The notes below the pieces were generated by a model, which searched no databases, was not told the DNA's origin, and was given only the letters and a program-made list of their open reading frames with translations. From positions 4,898,001 to 4,962,000 of the forward strand of contig NZ_AP019860.1 of the NCBI RefSeq assembly GCF_009002475.1: a DNA stretch of 64,000 nt, read 5' to 3'. This stretch comes from Candidatus Uabimicrobium amorphum (GTDB lineage Bacteria > Planctomycetota > Uabimicrobiia > Uabimicrobiales > Uabimicrobiaceae). The first letter of the stretch is position 1. Each line of letters starts with the position of its first letter. Made by a program: the position numbers and the translations under genes. Positions 1 through 8,435 of this stretch are shown piece after piece.

Positions 1-839
1 TTTTCTTCTACTGGTTTTTTTACCTGAGCGACTGTTTCTTTTTCAGATAGGTCTTGAGTTAAATCAGGTATTTCGTTTCCAGGAAGACTTGGTTGTGAAG
101 AATCAGGTTGTACGTTGTTACGAACGACGACAAGTCTTTGCGCACTAATTGTGTGACCAACACTTTGTCCATTGTGCGTAATGCGTAAATCAACACTGCT
201 ATTGCTATCATAAACACCAGGTAACTTGCTTAGGTTGATGATGATAATACCATTTTTTGTCGTGTGAAAGTCTGCTATTTTTCCGTTGGTGATAATTTTT
301 AGTTTACCGCCTCTTACAATCGCAACATCACGTTTTGTTCCTTCTTTTCTCCAGGCTCCAGGGATGACATTTGTGGTAACTTCTGGAGTTACAGGTCCGG
401 ACAACAGACCAGCTTTTTCTGGGCGGAAATTTCTGAAAGGCCAAACCATAGAGACGGGATAAATCGCTAGGTCTGGGTCTCCATTGATCACACCCCCTAC
501 AATGGCTAAAGGTGTGAAAGGTACGGTAATAGCACCAATGATAAATTCATCCACTTTACGTGCGACAGAAAAAGGGTAACGTTTTTCAACTATTTTGGTA
601 TCACTACGGGTAAATTTTGTATAAGAGACTTCCTTCATAAGTTGTATTTTATACATCTCTGAAGAAACATCATCTTGTAAGGCTCTTTTTACAACCAACG
701 AGTTTACCATATCCTTTGTTTCTACTCGGGGTTGCTTAATGACTTCACGCTGTGTTGCCGTATTAGCACAGCTACATAGTAAGATAGCAAAACAAAGAAC
801 TATTGTTTTGTTTATAAGGTTTTTCTTGAGTGCAAACAT
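1..839 (-). CDS. Lipoprotein of unknown function, 3' end outside the window
   Basis: The frame is open from an ATG at 839 to the window edge, about 279 residues without a stop, so the C-terminus is missing. A clear AGGAGG ribosome binding site lies just upstream. The N-terminus has two lysines, a hydrophobic stretch and a lipobox-like LLCSC near residue 24, so export and lipidation at the envelope are likely. The middle (about residues 75-110) has a hydrophobic, glycine-rich stretch (IIGAITVPFTPLAIVGGVI); the later part resembles a short beta domain. I do not recognise the family. It follows the lipoprotein at 851-1519 with only 11 bases between them, so the two are probably cotranscribed and may act together in the envelope. 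Confidence 0.75.
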   Translation of the reverse strand, partial: MFALKKNLINKTIVLCFAILLCSCANTATQREVIKQPRVETKDMVNSLVVKRALQDDVSSEMYKIQLMKEVSYTKFTRSDTKIVEKRYPFSVARKVDEFIIGAITVPFTPLAIVGGVINGDPDLAIYPVSMVWPFRNFRPEKAGLLSGPVTPEVTTNVIPGAWRKEGTKRDVAIVRGGKLKIITNGKIADFHTTKNGIIIINLSKLPGVYDSNSSVDLRITHNGQSVGHTISAQRLVVVRNNVQPDSSQPSLPGNEIPDLTQDLSEKETVAQVKKPVEE

Positions 840-850
840 CGGGGGGCCTC

Positions 851-1519
851 CTAAAATTCAATCTCTGAAGAAAGTAGAACGGAATACCCATCGACACCAA
901 ACGTATCTTCGCCGCCGATTTCATCTTCGAAAACCCATTCACCTTTTTCGTAAGATGCTTCAAGGGAGAAGCCCACAGGGTAGTCTCCACTAGGAAGTAT
1001 ACCTATTTTTCCGAATACCCCAGCGCTCCATCCAAGAGCTCCGACATCATCTTCATTTACAACATCATCATTTATTATTTGTCCCGATTCGTGGACACCT
1101 GCGGTATGACCCGATGCAAAGGCTCCTGCTTCAACAAAGAACATGTCTCCAAGAGGTTGTTTCCAACTCACAAAAGGACCGCCACCTAACATCAAAAGGA
1201 CAAAATCTGAAAATGCCTCGTCACCAGTGGCCGCATCCTCGACATCTATGTCTCCACCAAGTGCACCCCTAAATTCAATACCAGTACGGAATTCAGGAAG
1301 AGCTTCTATGATACTTCCTCCAGTACGTACTTTTACAATGAAGGAGTCTATATTATTCACTTTGGTTTCTACAAGTTCTCCATTAATATCTTGTACGGAT
1401 ACGATGTCATCGTCTAGATTAAAACGTGCATAACCACCGCCAACTTCCATAAACGGTTTATAACAACCTGTTATAGATATGCAGGCAAATGCATATAAAA
1501 GAATTCTCTTTAGTCTCAT
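851..1519 (-). CDS. Outer-membrane-type lipoprotein, beta-barrel-like
   Basis: A 222-residue protein with a lipobox SITGC at about residues 15-19, starting at an ATG with GGAG upstream. After the lipobox the sequence alternates glycine/aromatic-rich strands (VGGGYARF, VRTGGS, FRTGIEFRGALGG, LMLGGGPFVSW, VEAGAFASG, GVFGKIG, VGFSLEASYEKGEW) and ends in the aromatic residue F (SSEIEF), a pattern seen in small outer-membrane beta-barrels. This is inferred from composition only; no named family is recognised. It is the first gene of a probable two-gene operon with the lipoprotein at 1-839. A plausible promoter lies at 1593-1620. Confidence 0.7.
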   Translation of the reverse strand: MRLKRILLYAFACISITGCYKPFMEVGGGYARFNLDDDIVSVQDINGELVETKVNNIDSFIVKVRTGGSIIEALPEFRTGIEFRGALGGDIDVEDAATGDEAFSDFVLLMLGGGPFVSWKQPLGDMFFVEAGAFASGHTAGVHESGQIINDDVVNEDDVGALGWSAGVFGKIGILPSGDYPVGFSLEASYEKGEWVFEDEIGGEDTFGVDGYSVLLSSEIEF

Positions 1520-2082
1520 AGACGCTCCGGCTTCTAAATGGTTTTAGATTTGCCAGCCTCCTCATGTTATTTAAATAAATATATGACTTCTACTTATACG
1601 TAGTTTACTACTTTTAACAAATTATGTAAATATTTTTCGCAGAATTATTACACAGTGGATAATCACTGCTTGCACTTAGTTCAAAAATTTAGGACAATAA
1701 AGAAAAATTTTTGAGTTTGTATGCTAGGAATAAATTTTCTGCCTGCGACTTATTTATTGAAGCATTTTTGTGTTATTTTAATCGCTAGTTTGAGCATTCT
1801 TATATAAAATAAGGTTTGCTGAGAGTCTCTTAGGTTTTTTATGCACAAAATATTGAGACTACTTTTGATTCTTGCTGTTAAGAAATGTGAAAAGAGCAAG
1901 AAAACATTACTAAATCCATGTATAATTATGTGAAGATTTCGATTATATACTATAAGAGTGGGTGTATACTGCGTTTTTATTCCACAAAAAATTGTCCAAC
2001 CAAAGCATTGTGAAAACACACATACATTATAGTATAATAAAAACGGGCATTGTTTTACCATTATTTTTTGTTAGGAGATACC
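1520..2082. other. AT-rich divergent intergenic region
   Basis: No convincing gene. The only long frame (1750-2061, minus) has a low-complexity, cysteine- and phenylalanine-rich translation and no ribosome binding site. The left part carries the minus-strand promoter at 1593-1620. On the right, a perfect TATAAT at 2033-2038 with a weak TTGTGA 19 bases upstream could serve recJ. The remaining ~400 bases hold nothing I can name. Confidence 0.5.
1593..1620 (-). promoter_or_regulatory. Candidate sigma-70-type promoter for the lipoprotein pair
   Basis: On the minus strand TTGTTA (1615-1620) is followed after 16 bases by TATAAG (1593-1598), about 75 bases upstream of the start at 1519. The match is reasonable but the surroundings are very AT-rich, so chance matches are easy. 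Confidence 0.4.
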
Positions 2083-3843
2083 TTGGAAACGCGTTGGTTA
2101 CAGAAAGAAAGAGATGAAGAGGCAATAAAAAATCTTGCTCATGAAGCTCAAATTGATGAATTATTTGCGACAATACTGGTGAATAGAGACATTATAACTT
2201 TGGAGCAATTCAACGATTATTTAAATCCTAAACTAAAAAATATGCACGATCCGCATTTGTTATATGACATGGATAAAGCCGTTTCGCGTATAAAAAAAGC
2301 TATCGAGGACAAAGAGAAAATATATGTATATGGTGATTACGATGTTGATGGTGTTACCGGTACATCTGTTATTTATGAATGCTTGAAAGTTTTAGGAGCG
2401 AATGCATTTTTCTATATACCGCATCGCCTAAAAGAAGGATATGGATTAAATATTGATGCTGTGCAGCACATTATAGATGAAAAAGCAAGTTTGGTCATTA
2501 CCGTTGACTGTGGAATTAGAGGATTTAAATCTACGGCATATGCAAAAGAGCGCAACCTTGATATCATCGTGACAGATCACCACGAAGTTGATCCAGAAAA
2601 TTTACCGCAAGCGTACGCCATTGTAAATCCAAAAGACCAGCGTGGGAACTATCCATTTAAAGGGATTTGTGGAGCAAGTGTTGCTTTTAAACTTTCTTGG
2701 GCGTTGTGCCAGGCCTTCTCTCCTGAAAATAAAGATAAAAAAGTACTTCCAGAACTACAAAAGTTTTTATTAGACGCCATGGCCTTAGTTGCCATTGGAA
2801 CTGTGGCAGATGTGGTTCCACTTCTTGAAGAAAATCGCGTTGTAACACATTTTGGCCTCATGGCATTAGAGCGCTCTGAAAATGTGGGTTTAAAAGCACT
2901 TAAGGAAGTCTCTAATTTGAGTCAAGCAAGTCCCATTACACCTGAGCATGTAGGGTTTCGCTTAGGACCGAGAATTAACGCTATGGGACGAATGGAACAC
3001 TCTCGTTATTCCGTAGAGCTCTTGACAACAAAAAATATTACTACAGCGCAAAAACTAGCACGCAGTATGGAAGTGGAAAACCAAAAACGTCGCAAGCTAC
3101 AACAGCGCATCTTCAAGCAAGCTCTAGCCCAGATGGAACGTTATGAGTATCACAAGCAAAACGTAATTATTTTGGCAGATGAAGGTTGGCATCCAGGAAT
3201 TATTGGTATTGTTGCAAGTCGCATAGTCGAAAAGTACTATCGTCCGGTTTGTATTATCGGAGTTGAAAATGGCTTTGGTAAGTCATCGGCGCGTTCTATT
3301 CCTGGCTTTAATTTGTTCCAAGCTTTAAAACATTGTGAAGAACTACTTGTTGCATTTGGTGGGCATAGTATGGCAGCGGGGTTCAAAATCGAAGCGGACA
3401 AGATTTCCGCCTTTCGTCGTAAAATGAATGAATTTGCCGAAGAAATACTTACACCAGAGCACTTTATTCCCTCCATTAAAGTAGATCTAGAGATTACATT
3501 CGACAAAATTGACTGGGAATTTGCGGGAAATATTCGTCGTATGTCTCCTTTGGGAGAAAAAAATCCACCACCGGTATTGATCGCGTTTGGTGTGGAAGTC
3601 GTAATGAACCCTCGTCCTACAAGAGCAGGGGGGAAAGGCGAACATCTGATTTTTTATGTACGACAAAACGATACGACATTTAAAGCTGTTTTTTTTGGCC
3701 AAGGAGAACGTTTGGACGAATTAGTCGAAGCCAAAGTATGCGATTTAGCTTTTTCGCCAACGATCAATACCTGGGGAGAAAATCACAACATTGAATTGAT
3801 GGTAAAAGATATGAAGACACCCCTAACAAATCAAGGATTTTGA
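2083..3843 (+). CDS. recJ: Single-stranded-DNA exonuclease RecJ
   Basis: RecJ degrades single-stranded DNA 5' to 3' in recombination and mismatch/base-excision repair. The DHH phosphoesterase core is complete: YGDYDVDG near residue 78, VTVDCGI, VTDHHE, GTVADVVPL and GPRINAMGRM. The DHHA1 part follows with GWHPGIIGIVASR and the FGGHSMAAGF motif, and an OB-like domain closes the protein. About 586 residues is normal for RecJ. I prefer the TTG at 2083 over the in-frame TTG at 2050 because TAGGAGA lies six bases before 2083 and the protein then begins METRWLQ, as RecJ proteins commonly do. The next gene begins one base after its stop. Confidence 0.95.
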   Translation: METRWLQKERDEEAIKNLAHEAQIDELFATILVNRDIITLEQFNDYLNPKLKNMHDPHLLYDMDKAVSRIKKAIEDKEKIYVYGDYDVDGVTGTSVIYECLKVLGANAFFYIPHRLKEGYGLNIDAVQHIIDEKASLVITVDCGIRGFKSTAYAKERNLDIIVTDHHEVDPENLPQAYAIVNPKDQRGNYPFKGICGASVAFKLSWALCQAFSPENKDKKVLPELQKFLLDAMALVAIGTVADVVPLLEENRVVTHFGLMALERSENVGLKALKEVSNLSQASPITPEHVGFRLGPRINAMGRMEHSRYSVELLTTKNITTAQKLARSMEVENQKRRKLQQRIFKQALAQMERYEYHKQNVIILADEGWHPGIIGIVASRIVEKYYRPVCIIGVENGFGKSSARSIPGFNLFQALKHCEELLVAFGGHSMAAGFKIEADKISAFRRKMNEFAEEILTPEHFIPSIKVDLEITFDKIDWEFAGNIRRMSPLGEKNPPPVLIAFGVEVVMNPRPTRAGGKGEHLIFYVRQNDTTFKAVFFGQGERLDELVEAKVCDLAFSPTINTWGENHNIELMVKDMKTPLTNQGF

Positions 3844-3844
3844 T

Positions 3845-4471
3845 ATGACAAATTGGGAGTCTGTATTTCAACAATATTTACAGAGAAACGCAACACAAGA
3901 TAAAGCTCATGATTTAGCACACATTCAAAGAGTTGTTGGCAATGCAAAAACTCTCGCCAATGAGGAAAAAGCAAATTTTGATGTGGTTATTCCTGCTGCA
4001 TGGTTGCACGACTGTGTTATTGTACCAAAAAATTCACCTGAGCGTGCAAAGGCATCTTCTATTGCCGCAAAGCAAGCGATAGAGTTTCTTGAAGAAATTA
4101 ACTATCCCCGCGAACATTTGCCGGCGATTGAACACGCTATTGCCGCACACAGCTTTTCGGCAAATATTGAAACGAAAACTCTGGAGGCAAAGGTTGTCCA
4201 AGATGCAGATCGTATAGATGCCTTAGGGGCAGTAGGTCTTGCGCGTTGCTTGATTACGGGAGCCCAACTCAACTTAGACTTGTATTCTTTGGACGATCCG
4301 TTTTGTGAAAGTCGACAGGGGAATGATCGTTTATACACCATAGATCACTTTTACTGTAAATTGTTGAAACTAAAAGAACAAATGAAAACAACAGCTGGTC
4401 GTAAAATGGCAGAAGAGCGCAGTCTGTTTTTGCAGAGTTTTTTGGATCAGTTAAAAATGGAAATAACGTAA
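3845..4471 (+). CDS. HD-domain phosphohydrolase, YedJ-like
   Basis: A 208-residue metal-dependent HD-superfamily hydrolase. Visible metal-binding signatures are HDLAHIQRV (about residues 22-30), AAWLHDC (about 51-57) and VVQDADRIDALGA (about 118-130), the His...His-Asp...Asp pattern of the family. The overall arrangement matches the YedJ/uncharacterised HD hydrolase group; the natural substrate is not known, nucleotides being the usual suggestion. It starts one base after the recJ stop, so the pair is certainly cotranscribed, hinting at a housekeeping role in nucleotide or DNA metabolism. A 14-bp inverted repeat follows its end. Confidence 0.85.
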   Translation: MTNWESVFQQYLQRNATQDKAHDLAHIQRVVGNAKTLANEEKANFDVVIPAAWLHDCVIVPKNSPERAKASSIAAKQAIEFLEEINYPREHLPAIEHAIAAHSFSANIETKTLEAKVVQDADRIDALGAVGLARCLITGAQLNLDLYSLDDPFCESRQGNDRLYTIDHFYCKLLKLKEQMKTTAGRKMAEERSLFLQSFLDQLKMEIT

Positions 4472-4517
4472 GTTTTGTCATGTAGCTTTAGTTTCAATAG
4501 CCCATAGGCTCATGCTG

Positions 4518-4575
4518 CACGCACATCGTTTGAACATCGTTTGATATAAGATTTACGATGTAAACGATGTGCGTG
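4518..4575. repeat. Perfect 14-bp inverted repeat between convergent genes
   Basis: Arms 4518-4531 (CACGCACATCGTTT) and 4562-4575 are exact reverse complements around a 30-base centre. The element ACATCGTTT occurs again inside the loop, and GAACGATGTT, its partner, recurs at about 4582-4591, giving several alternative pairings. It separates the plus-strand HD gene from the minus-strand gene at 4590-5534, so a two-way terminator is likely, but the long loop and lack of a U-tract are not typical. Confidence 0.6.
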
Positions 4576-4589
4576 AAGTGTGAACGATG

Positions 4590-5534
4590 TTAAAATGTAA
4601 CCTTCAGTCGTTTACTACTCAAATCATAATCAATATCCAATTGATTGAGTATTTTTTGTAGTTGTCGTAACTCAGAAGAATATTTATATACATATTTGGT
4701 AATATCTTGATTGTTCAACCACGGTGGACTTTCTTTCCCTTCTTTCCCTATCATTTCTTTGAGATAGAATCGCATTTTTGGCGTAGTTTTTCTCATTACT
4801 TCCAACTTTAATCTTGCCGTTAAATAACGTTCAAGTACAAAATCTAGCCTGCAGTTCACATCCACTTCAAATTCAATTTTATCTGTGGTTGCGGCACTTG
4901 CGTTCATGGAATGAACGTGTATTTTTTCCGCCAAAGATTCGTTTGCGTTTATGAGAGCATTTAGTTCTTTGGTGGTTAAGAGACAGACTCCCCTTTTTTT
5001 CTTGGCTTGTCGTACTTTTTTGTAAGCATCTTGTACTTCGTCAAGAGTGGCACCGTGTTCGAGTTCCATCGGTAGAGGTGAAGTTAATACGATGTACGGT
5101 GGTAAACAAAAACAAATAGTAGTACCAATAGAAAATACAAGTCCCTGTATGAAAAGTATTTTGAGGAAATAAAAAATGGAGGGAATTTTGTACTGTGATG
5201 GTGGTCCGAATTCGTTTGCTTCTTGATCCCCTTTGGACCACAGGCGTGTAAATATGCCAGAAAACGGAATGAAAATTTTAAAAATGTCATAGCCAGGAAT
5301 GCCTGTATCGTGCAGACGACCACTCATATTTACGGTGATCGGAGTCATTAACGCAATTACAATCGCTAAAGCAAAAACAAATGTGCAATACAAAAAGGTA
5401 TTTGGAGTACACATCGGTATTAAGAAAAGTATGAACGGTGCGAGAAATGCGATTGCCCAACATATCACAATCACATGACCAATGACAAACTGCGTGCGAT
5501 TACGTCGATGTGGGTTGTTTGTGTTACTGTTCAT
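4590..5534 (-). CDS. DUF805-like membrane protein with a soluble C-terminal extension
   Basis: A 314-residue protein. The N-terminal ~160 residues contain four hydrophobic segments and the DUF805 hallmarks RLHDTGIPGY (about residues 77-86), a LWSKGDQEANEFGPPSQY block and preceding hydrophobic helices. DUF805 proteins are small inner-membrane proteins of unknown function. The remaining ~150 residues are charged and not part of the usual family; they include a KKVRQAKKKRG patch and probably lie in the cytoplasm or periplasm. No operon partner is evident. The assignment of the N-terminal half is fairly firm, function is unknown. Confidence 0.75.
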   Translation of the reverse strand: MNSNTNNPHRRNRTQFVIGHVIVICWAIAFLAPFILFLIPMCTPNTFLYCTFVFALAIVIALMTPITVNMSGRLHDTGIPGYDIFKIFIPFSGIFTRLWSKGDQEANEFGPPSQYKIPSIFYFLKILFIQGLVFSIGTTICFCLPPYIVLTSPLPMELEHGATLDEVQDAYKKVRQAKKKRGVCLLTTKELNALINANESLAEKIHVHSMNASAATTDKIEFEVDVNCRLDFVLERYLTARLKLEVMRKTTPKMRFYLKEMIGKEGKESPPWLNNQDITKYVYKYSSELRQLQKILNQLDIDYDLSSKRLKVTF

Positions 5535-5747
5535 TTAAAAGAGCCTTTATATACAATAAAAAATACTAACATTTAATTGTACTGCGAAAAAATTTGTTTG
5601 CAACTTTATAAGCGTAAAATGATTTTATTAGTGACGGAATAAGTAGTACAAGTGTAACATTTGTCCATATTTTTGCGAACTATCAATACGAAAGCAAATG
5701 GTTACCTTAATCAAGGTGTATGTTTTTTACGAAATATTATGTGGTTG

Positions 5748-5785
5748 AAAATTACAAGGCGGACATTGTGCCCGCCTGTAATTTT
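5748..5785 (-). terminator. Strong hairpin terminator at the end of the lipoprotein gene
   Basis: AAAATTACA (5748-5756) pairs with TGTAATTTT (5777-5785), and inside it GGCGG (5758-5762) pairs with CCGCC (5772-5776) and CA with TG around a 3-base loop. A stem of roughly 16 pairs, GC-rich at its core and with A/T runs on both sides, is what an intrinsic terminator looks like. Its edge touches the stop codon of the minus-strand gene 5785-6624; it could also work for plus-strand transcripts. Confidence 0.75.
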
Positions 5786-6624
5786 TAATAATCTTCGTCA
5801 ATAAACCCACCTTGGCTTTCGAACAACAATACCCCAGGAGAGGAGTTAACACATTCAATTAACAACTCATTGAATTCAGCTCTTTCTTGAATGATACTAA
5901 TGATGTCGGCTTGCGATAAGCCACTGCGTACATTGGTGACTTGGTATACCAAATATCCAGGAGATTCGGCCCCACCAGGAGCTATATTTAGTGTACCTTC
6001 CAAATCTTTTATCGTATCGCGGAATTTTGTTTTTTGTTCACGGGTATTGTAAATAAATTTAATTTCATATTCATTGGTGTTGGGAATGGCGTTACCCGTG
6101 TGTATTTCTTCTATGATTTTGTCAGCAACTTTTCGCGAAACTTCTTCAACACTTATTTTCTGCGGATCAACAGTTATTTCGTTTTCGCAACCAAAACCAA
6201 TATAGCTCTCTCTATATCTCTCTCCGGAAGCGAGTTGAAAACGCCAATACTGTTGTCCCGTTTCTTTTCGAACGGCACGTGTTCCCACGTTTGCGTACCA
6301 ACAACTTACACCACCAGCAGGGTCATAGCGCCTTGAAGTTTTTAACCACAAATAGATTAAAGCATTCGCTTGATTTGGGTTGGTGACTATTGTAAGATAT
6401 TCCCCTAGTCGATCTTGGATTGTTGCGAACATGACATCGCTATTTGGTTCGTGTTGTCCCATGGAATCGTAGTCTGCAACAAAGGCGACCTTAACACCTT
6501 GAAGCTTATGTGAGCTACCTGGAGTGGGTTCATAAGGATAGTAAGGACCATCATGTGGAACCGATGGGCACCCACATAGCCCTAAGCATATAGTAATCAC
6601 CAACACAATATTGAGTACTCTCAT
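5785..6624 (-). CDS. Lipoprotein of unknown function
   Basis: A 279-residue protein with an N-terminal hydrophobic stretch and lipobox GLCGC (about residues 15-19), preceded by GGAG at good distance from the ATG. The first half (residues 45-175) looks like a mixed alpha/beta domain with VKVAFVADYDS, a DRLGEYLTIV segment and two isolated cysteines; DPQKISVEEVSRKVADKI is followed by a second small domain (residues 185-270) predicted beta-alpha-beta from its pattern. No family is recognised. It is divergently arranged to prmC with only 20 bases between the two starts, so its promoter must lie inside the prmC reading frame. Confidence 0.65.
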   Translation of the reverse strand: MRVLNIVLVITICLGLCGCPSVPHDGPYYPYEPTPGSSHKLQGVKVAFVADYDSMGQHEPNSDVMFATIQDRLGEYLTIVTNPNQANALIYLWLKTSRRYDPAGGVSCWYANVGTRAVRKETGQQYWRFQLASGERYRESYIGFGCENEITVDPQKISVEEVSRKVADKIIEEIHTGNAIPNTNEYEIKFIYNTREQKTKFRDTIKDLEGTLNIAPGGAESPGYLVYQVTNVRSGLSQADIISIIQERAEFNELLIECVNSSPGVLLFESQGGFIDEDY

Positions 6625-6644
6625 TACATTCTCCTGTAATCTTT

Positions 6645-7775
6645 ATGAAAATAATAACAACAATTATTCGCCTGCTATACCCCGAAAAAAAACCACACAT
6701 TGGAAGTTTTTCTTCGCATATAGAGGCTCCATGTATAAGTTTGACACTTGAAGACGTTCACTGCTACAAAAAAAAGTCCTTTGATGCTATTTTGGCGCCA
6801 GAGTTTTCCGAAAATTATTTTGCCTTGGTGCGTCCAGGAGGATTTTTGGTGCTACAAAATAGCAAGGAAAGTCCTTCCGCGGTTACGTTTGAAAATTATA
6901 CCATCATGCGCCAGCCGTGTATAACAGATAATGATACTTTATCTGTGCGTGCTGCGGTTTTGTGGAGTAACTTGAATCTTTACTTTAGTGACGACCGGGG
7001 TATTGAGTCGCAAATGCTCGTCGAGCACTGTTTGCAAGAGAATACTTCTTTTCTGTACACCTTTCCCGAAAAAAAGATGACATTAAAGGAAGATTGTCTT
7101 TTGCAGACTCTTTTAGAAAAAAGACAGCAACGCATACCCATTTCTTACATATTACAATGTAAAAACTTTATGTCTTTGTCTTTTGCTGTAGATGAAAATG
7201 TATTGATTCCACGTCCTGAAACCGAACTGATTGTCGAATATGTTATGGAAACATACCAGAGACAAGAGATTTGCGGTCTTGATTTGGCCACCGGGAGCGG
7301 TTGTATTGCTATTAGTATTCTGCACTACCTACCACAGGCCTTTTTTGTGGCCAGTGATTTGTCTTTTGCCGCATTACAAAAGGCGAAAGAAAATGCTATT
7401 GTAAATGGGGTATACGAACGCATTCGTTTGGTAAATGGTGATATGTTGCAGCCTTTTGACGCACACCAACAATTTGATGTGATTGTCAGTAATCCTCCGT
7501 ATATAGCGTTTCACGACTATGAAAATTTATGCCCAGAACTAAAATACGAACCACAAATGGCTCTTACCGCAGAGGAAGATGGGTTGTATTTTTATCGCAC
7601 TATTTTAGAGGCAGCGTATGGTTATTTGAAACCGGGGGGAGAACTCATTATGGAAATGGGGTATTTGCAGTTTCCGCAAATAAAAGCGATGATCCCCAAA
7701 GAATTACAGTTTAAAGATGTTATCAAAGATCACGCTGGTATAGATCGTGTTATTATTGTTGAAAGCAAATTTTGA
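6645..7775 (+). CDS. prmC: Release factor glutamine methyltransferase PrmC with an N-terminal extension
   Basis: PrmC methylates the glutamine of the GGQ motif of peptide release factors using S-adenosylmethionine. The catalytic part shows the PRPETE motif (about residues 189-194), the SAM-binding GLDLATGSGCIAI (about 213-225) and the substrate-binding VSNPPY (about 281-286). The helical N-domain normally preceding these seems to start near residue 145 (MTLKEDCLLQTLLEKR). The first ~140 residues are extra; they contain SFDAILAPEF...LVRPGGFLVLQN, which resembles the distal half of a Rossmann methyltransferase. The ATG at 6645 has no obvious ribosome binding site, and another start downstream is possible, but the reading frame is open and protein-like throughout. 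It begins a probable operon with gph-like and fdhD genes (11 and 7 bases apart). Confidence 0.88.
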   Translation: MKIITTIIRLLYPEKKPHIGSFSSHIEAPCISLTLEDVHCYKKKSFDAILAPEFSENYFALVRPGGFLVLQNSKESPSAVTFENYTIMRQPCITDNDTLSVRAAVLWSNLNLYFSDDRGIESQMLVEHCLQENTSFLYTFPEKKMTLKEDCLLQTLLEKRQQRIPISYILQCKNFMSLSFAVDENVLIPRPETELIVEYVMETYQRQEICGLDLATGSGCIAISILHYLPQAFFVASDLSFAALQKAKENAIVNGVYERIRLVNGDMLQPFDAHQQFDVIVSNPPYIAFHDYENLCPELKYEPQMALTAEEDGLYFYRTILEAAYGYLKPGGELIMEMGYLQFPQIKAMIPKELQFKDVIKDHAGIDRVIIVESKF

Positions 7776-7786
7776 GGAAAGACTAG

Positions 7787-8428
7787 ATGAAGTTATTTGT
7801 ATTTGATTTAGATGGAACACTCGTAGACACCAAGGAAAACATCGCACTTGCAGCGAACCATACGATGAAAGCAATTGGTCTTCCTGAAATATCCGTAGCT
7901 ATCATTGCTTCGTTTGTGGGAGACGGTTCAAAGAGACTCCTTGAGCGCTGTTTAGATTACCATGGAGCCAACACCCCAGATACATACTCCCGGGCATGGG
8001 ACATACTTTTTGCGTACTATTACGAAAATGTAGAAAAATGTACGCAGCTTTATCCTGGTGTTGTGGAAGTTTTGGATTCGCTGCGAGATCATCATTGCGC
8101 GGTTCTAACGAATAAACCTCAAGAGATGGCAGATAAATTACTCAAGTATTTGCAAATAGAGAATTATTTTTGCGAAGTGGTCGGAGGAAAAGAACCTGAA
8201 AAACTCAAGCCAAATCCACAAACGCTTTTGTATTTGATCGAAAAATACACCAATGAAAAAACAGTCATGATTGGTGATAGTAAAGTGGATATTAAAGTAG
8301 CGAAAAATGCCGGTGTACCAAGCGTCGCATTTACAAAAGGTTTTGGTAAAGTAGAAGAATTACAAGACGCCGATTTTGTCGTCGATAATTTTGCGAAACT
8401 CGGTGAGATTTTACGCACAAAGTTTTGA
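7787..8428 (+). CDS. gph: HAD-family phosphatase, phosphoglycolate phosphatase-like
   Basis: A 213-residue haloacid-dehalogenase hydrolase. All four HAD motifs are visible: FDLDGTLVDT at residues 5-14 with the nucleophile Asp, VLTNKP (motif II) near 104-109, a lysine in KLKPNPQT (motif III, about 141-148) and MIGDSKVDI (motif IV, about 163-171). The helical cap between residues 15 and 80 fits the Gph/PGP subfamily, which dephosphorylates 2-phosphoglycolate formed in DNA-repair debris or by Rubisco oxygenation. Related members act on other small phosphates or on pyrophosphate, so the substrate is inferred. It has a GAGGAAAG ribosome binding site and sits 11 bases after prmC. Confidence 0.83.
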   Translation: MKLFVFDLDGTLVDTKENIALAANHTMKAIGLPEISVAIIASFVGDGSKRLLERCLDYHGANTPDTYSRAWDILFAYYYENVEKCTQLYPGVVEVLDSLRDHHCAVLTNKPQEMADKLLKYLQIENYFCEVVGGKEPEKLKPNPQTLLYLIEKYTNEKTVMIGDSKVDIKVAKNAGVPSVAFTKGFGKVEELQDADFVVDNFAKLGEILRTKF

Positions 8429-8435
8429 GGTCGTC

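Noticed and set aside
1750..2061. A 103-codon minus-strand frame between the lipoprotein pair and recJ
   Set aside because: Composition is that of random AT-rich DNA (many Phe, Cys, Ile), it has no ribosome binding site and covers the likely recJ promoter.
2050..2082. Earlier TTG start for recJ
   Set aside because: The added residues (FYHYFLLGDT) match nothing in RecJ, and the ribosome binding site TAGGAGA lies inside this stretch, pointing to the TTG at 2083.
8376..8435. Upstream extension of fdhD into the phosphatase gene
   Set aside because: The ATG at 8436 has GAGG at proper distance and gives the normal FdhD N-terminus; the extension is the phosphatase 3' end read in another frame.
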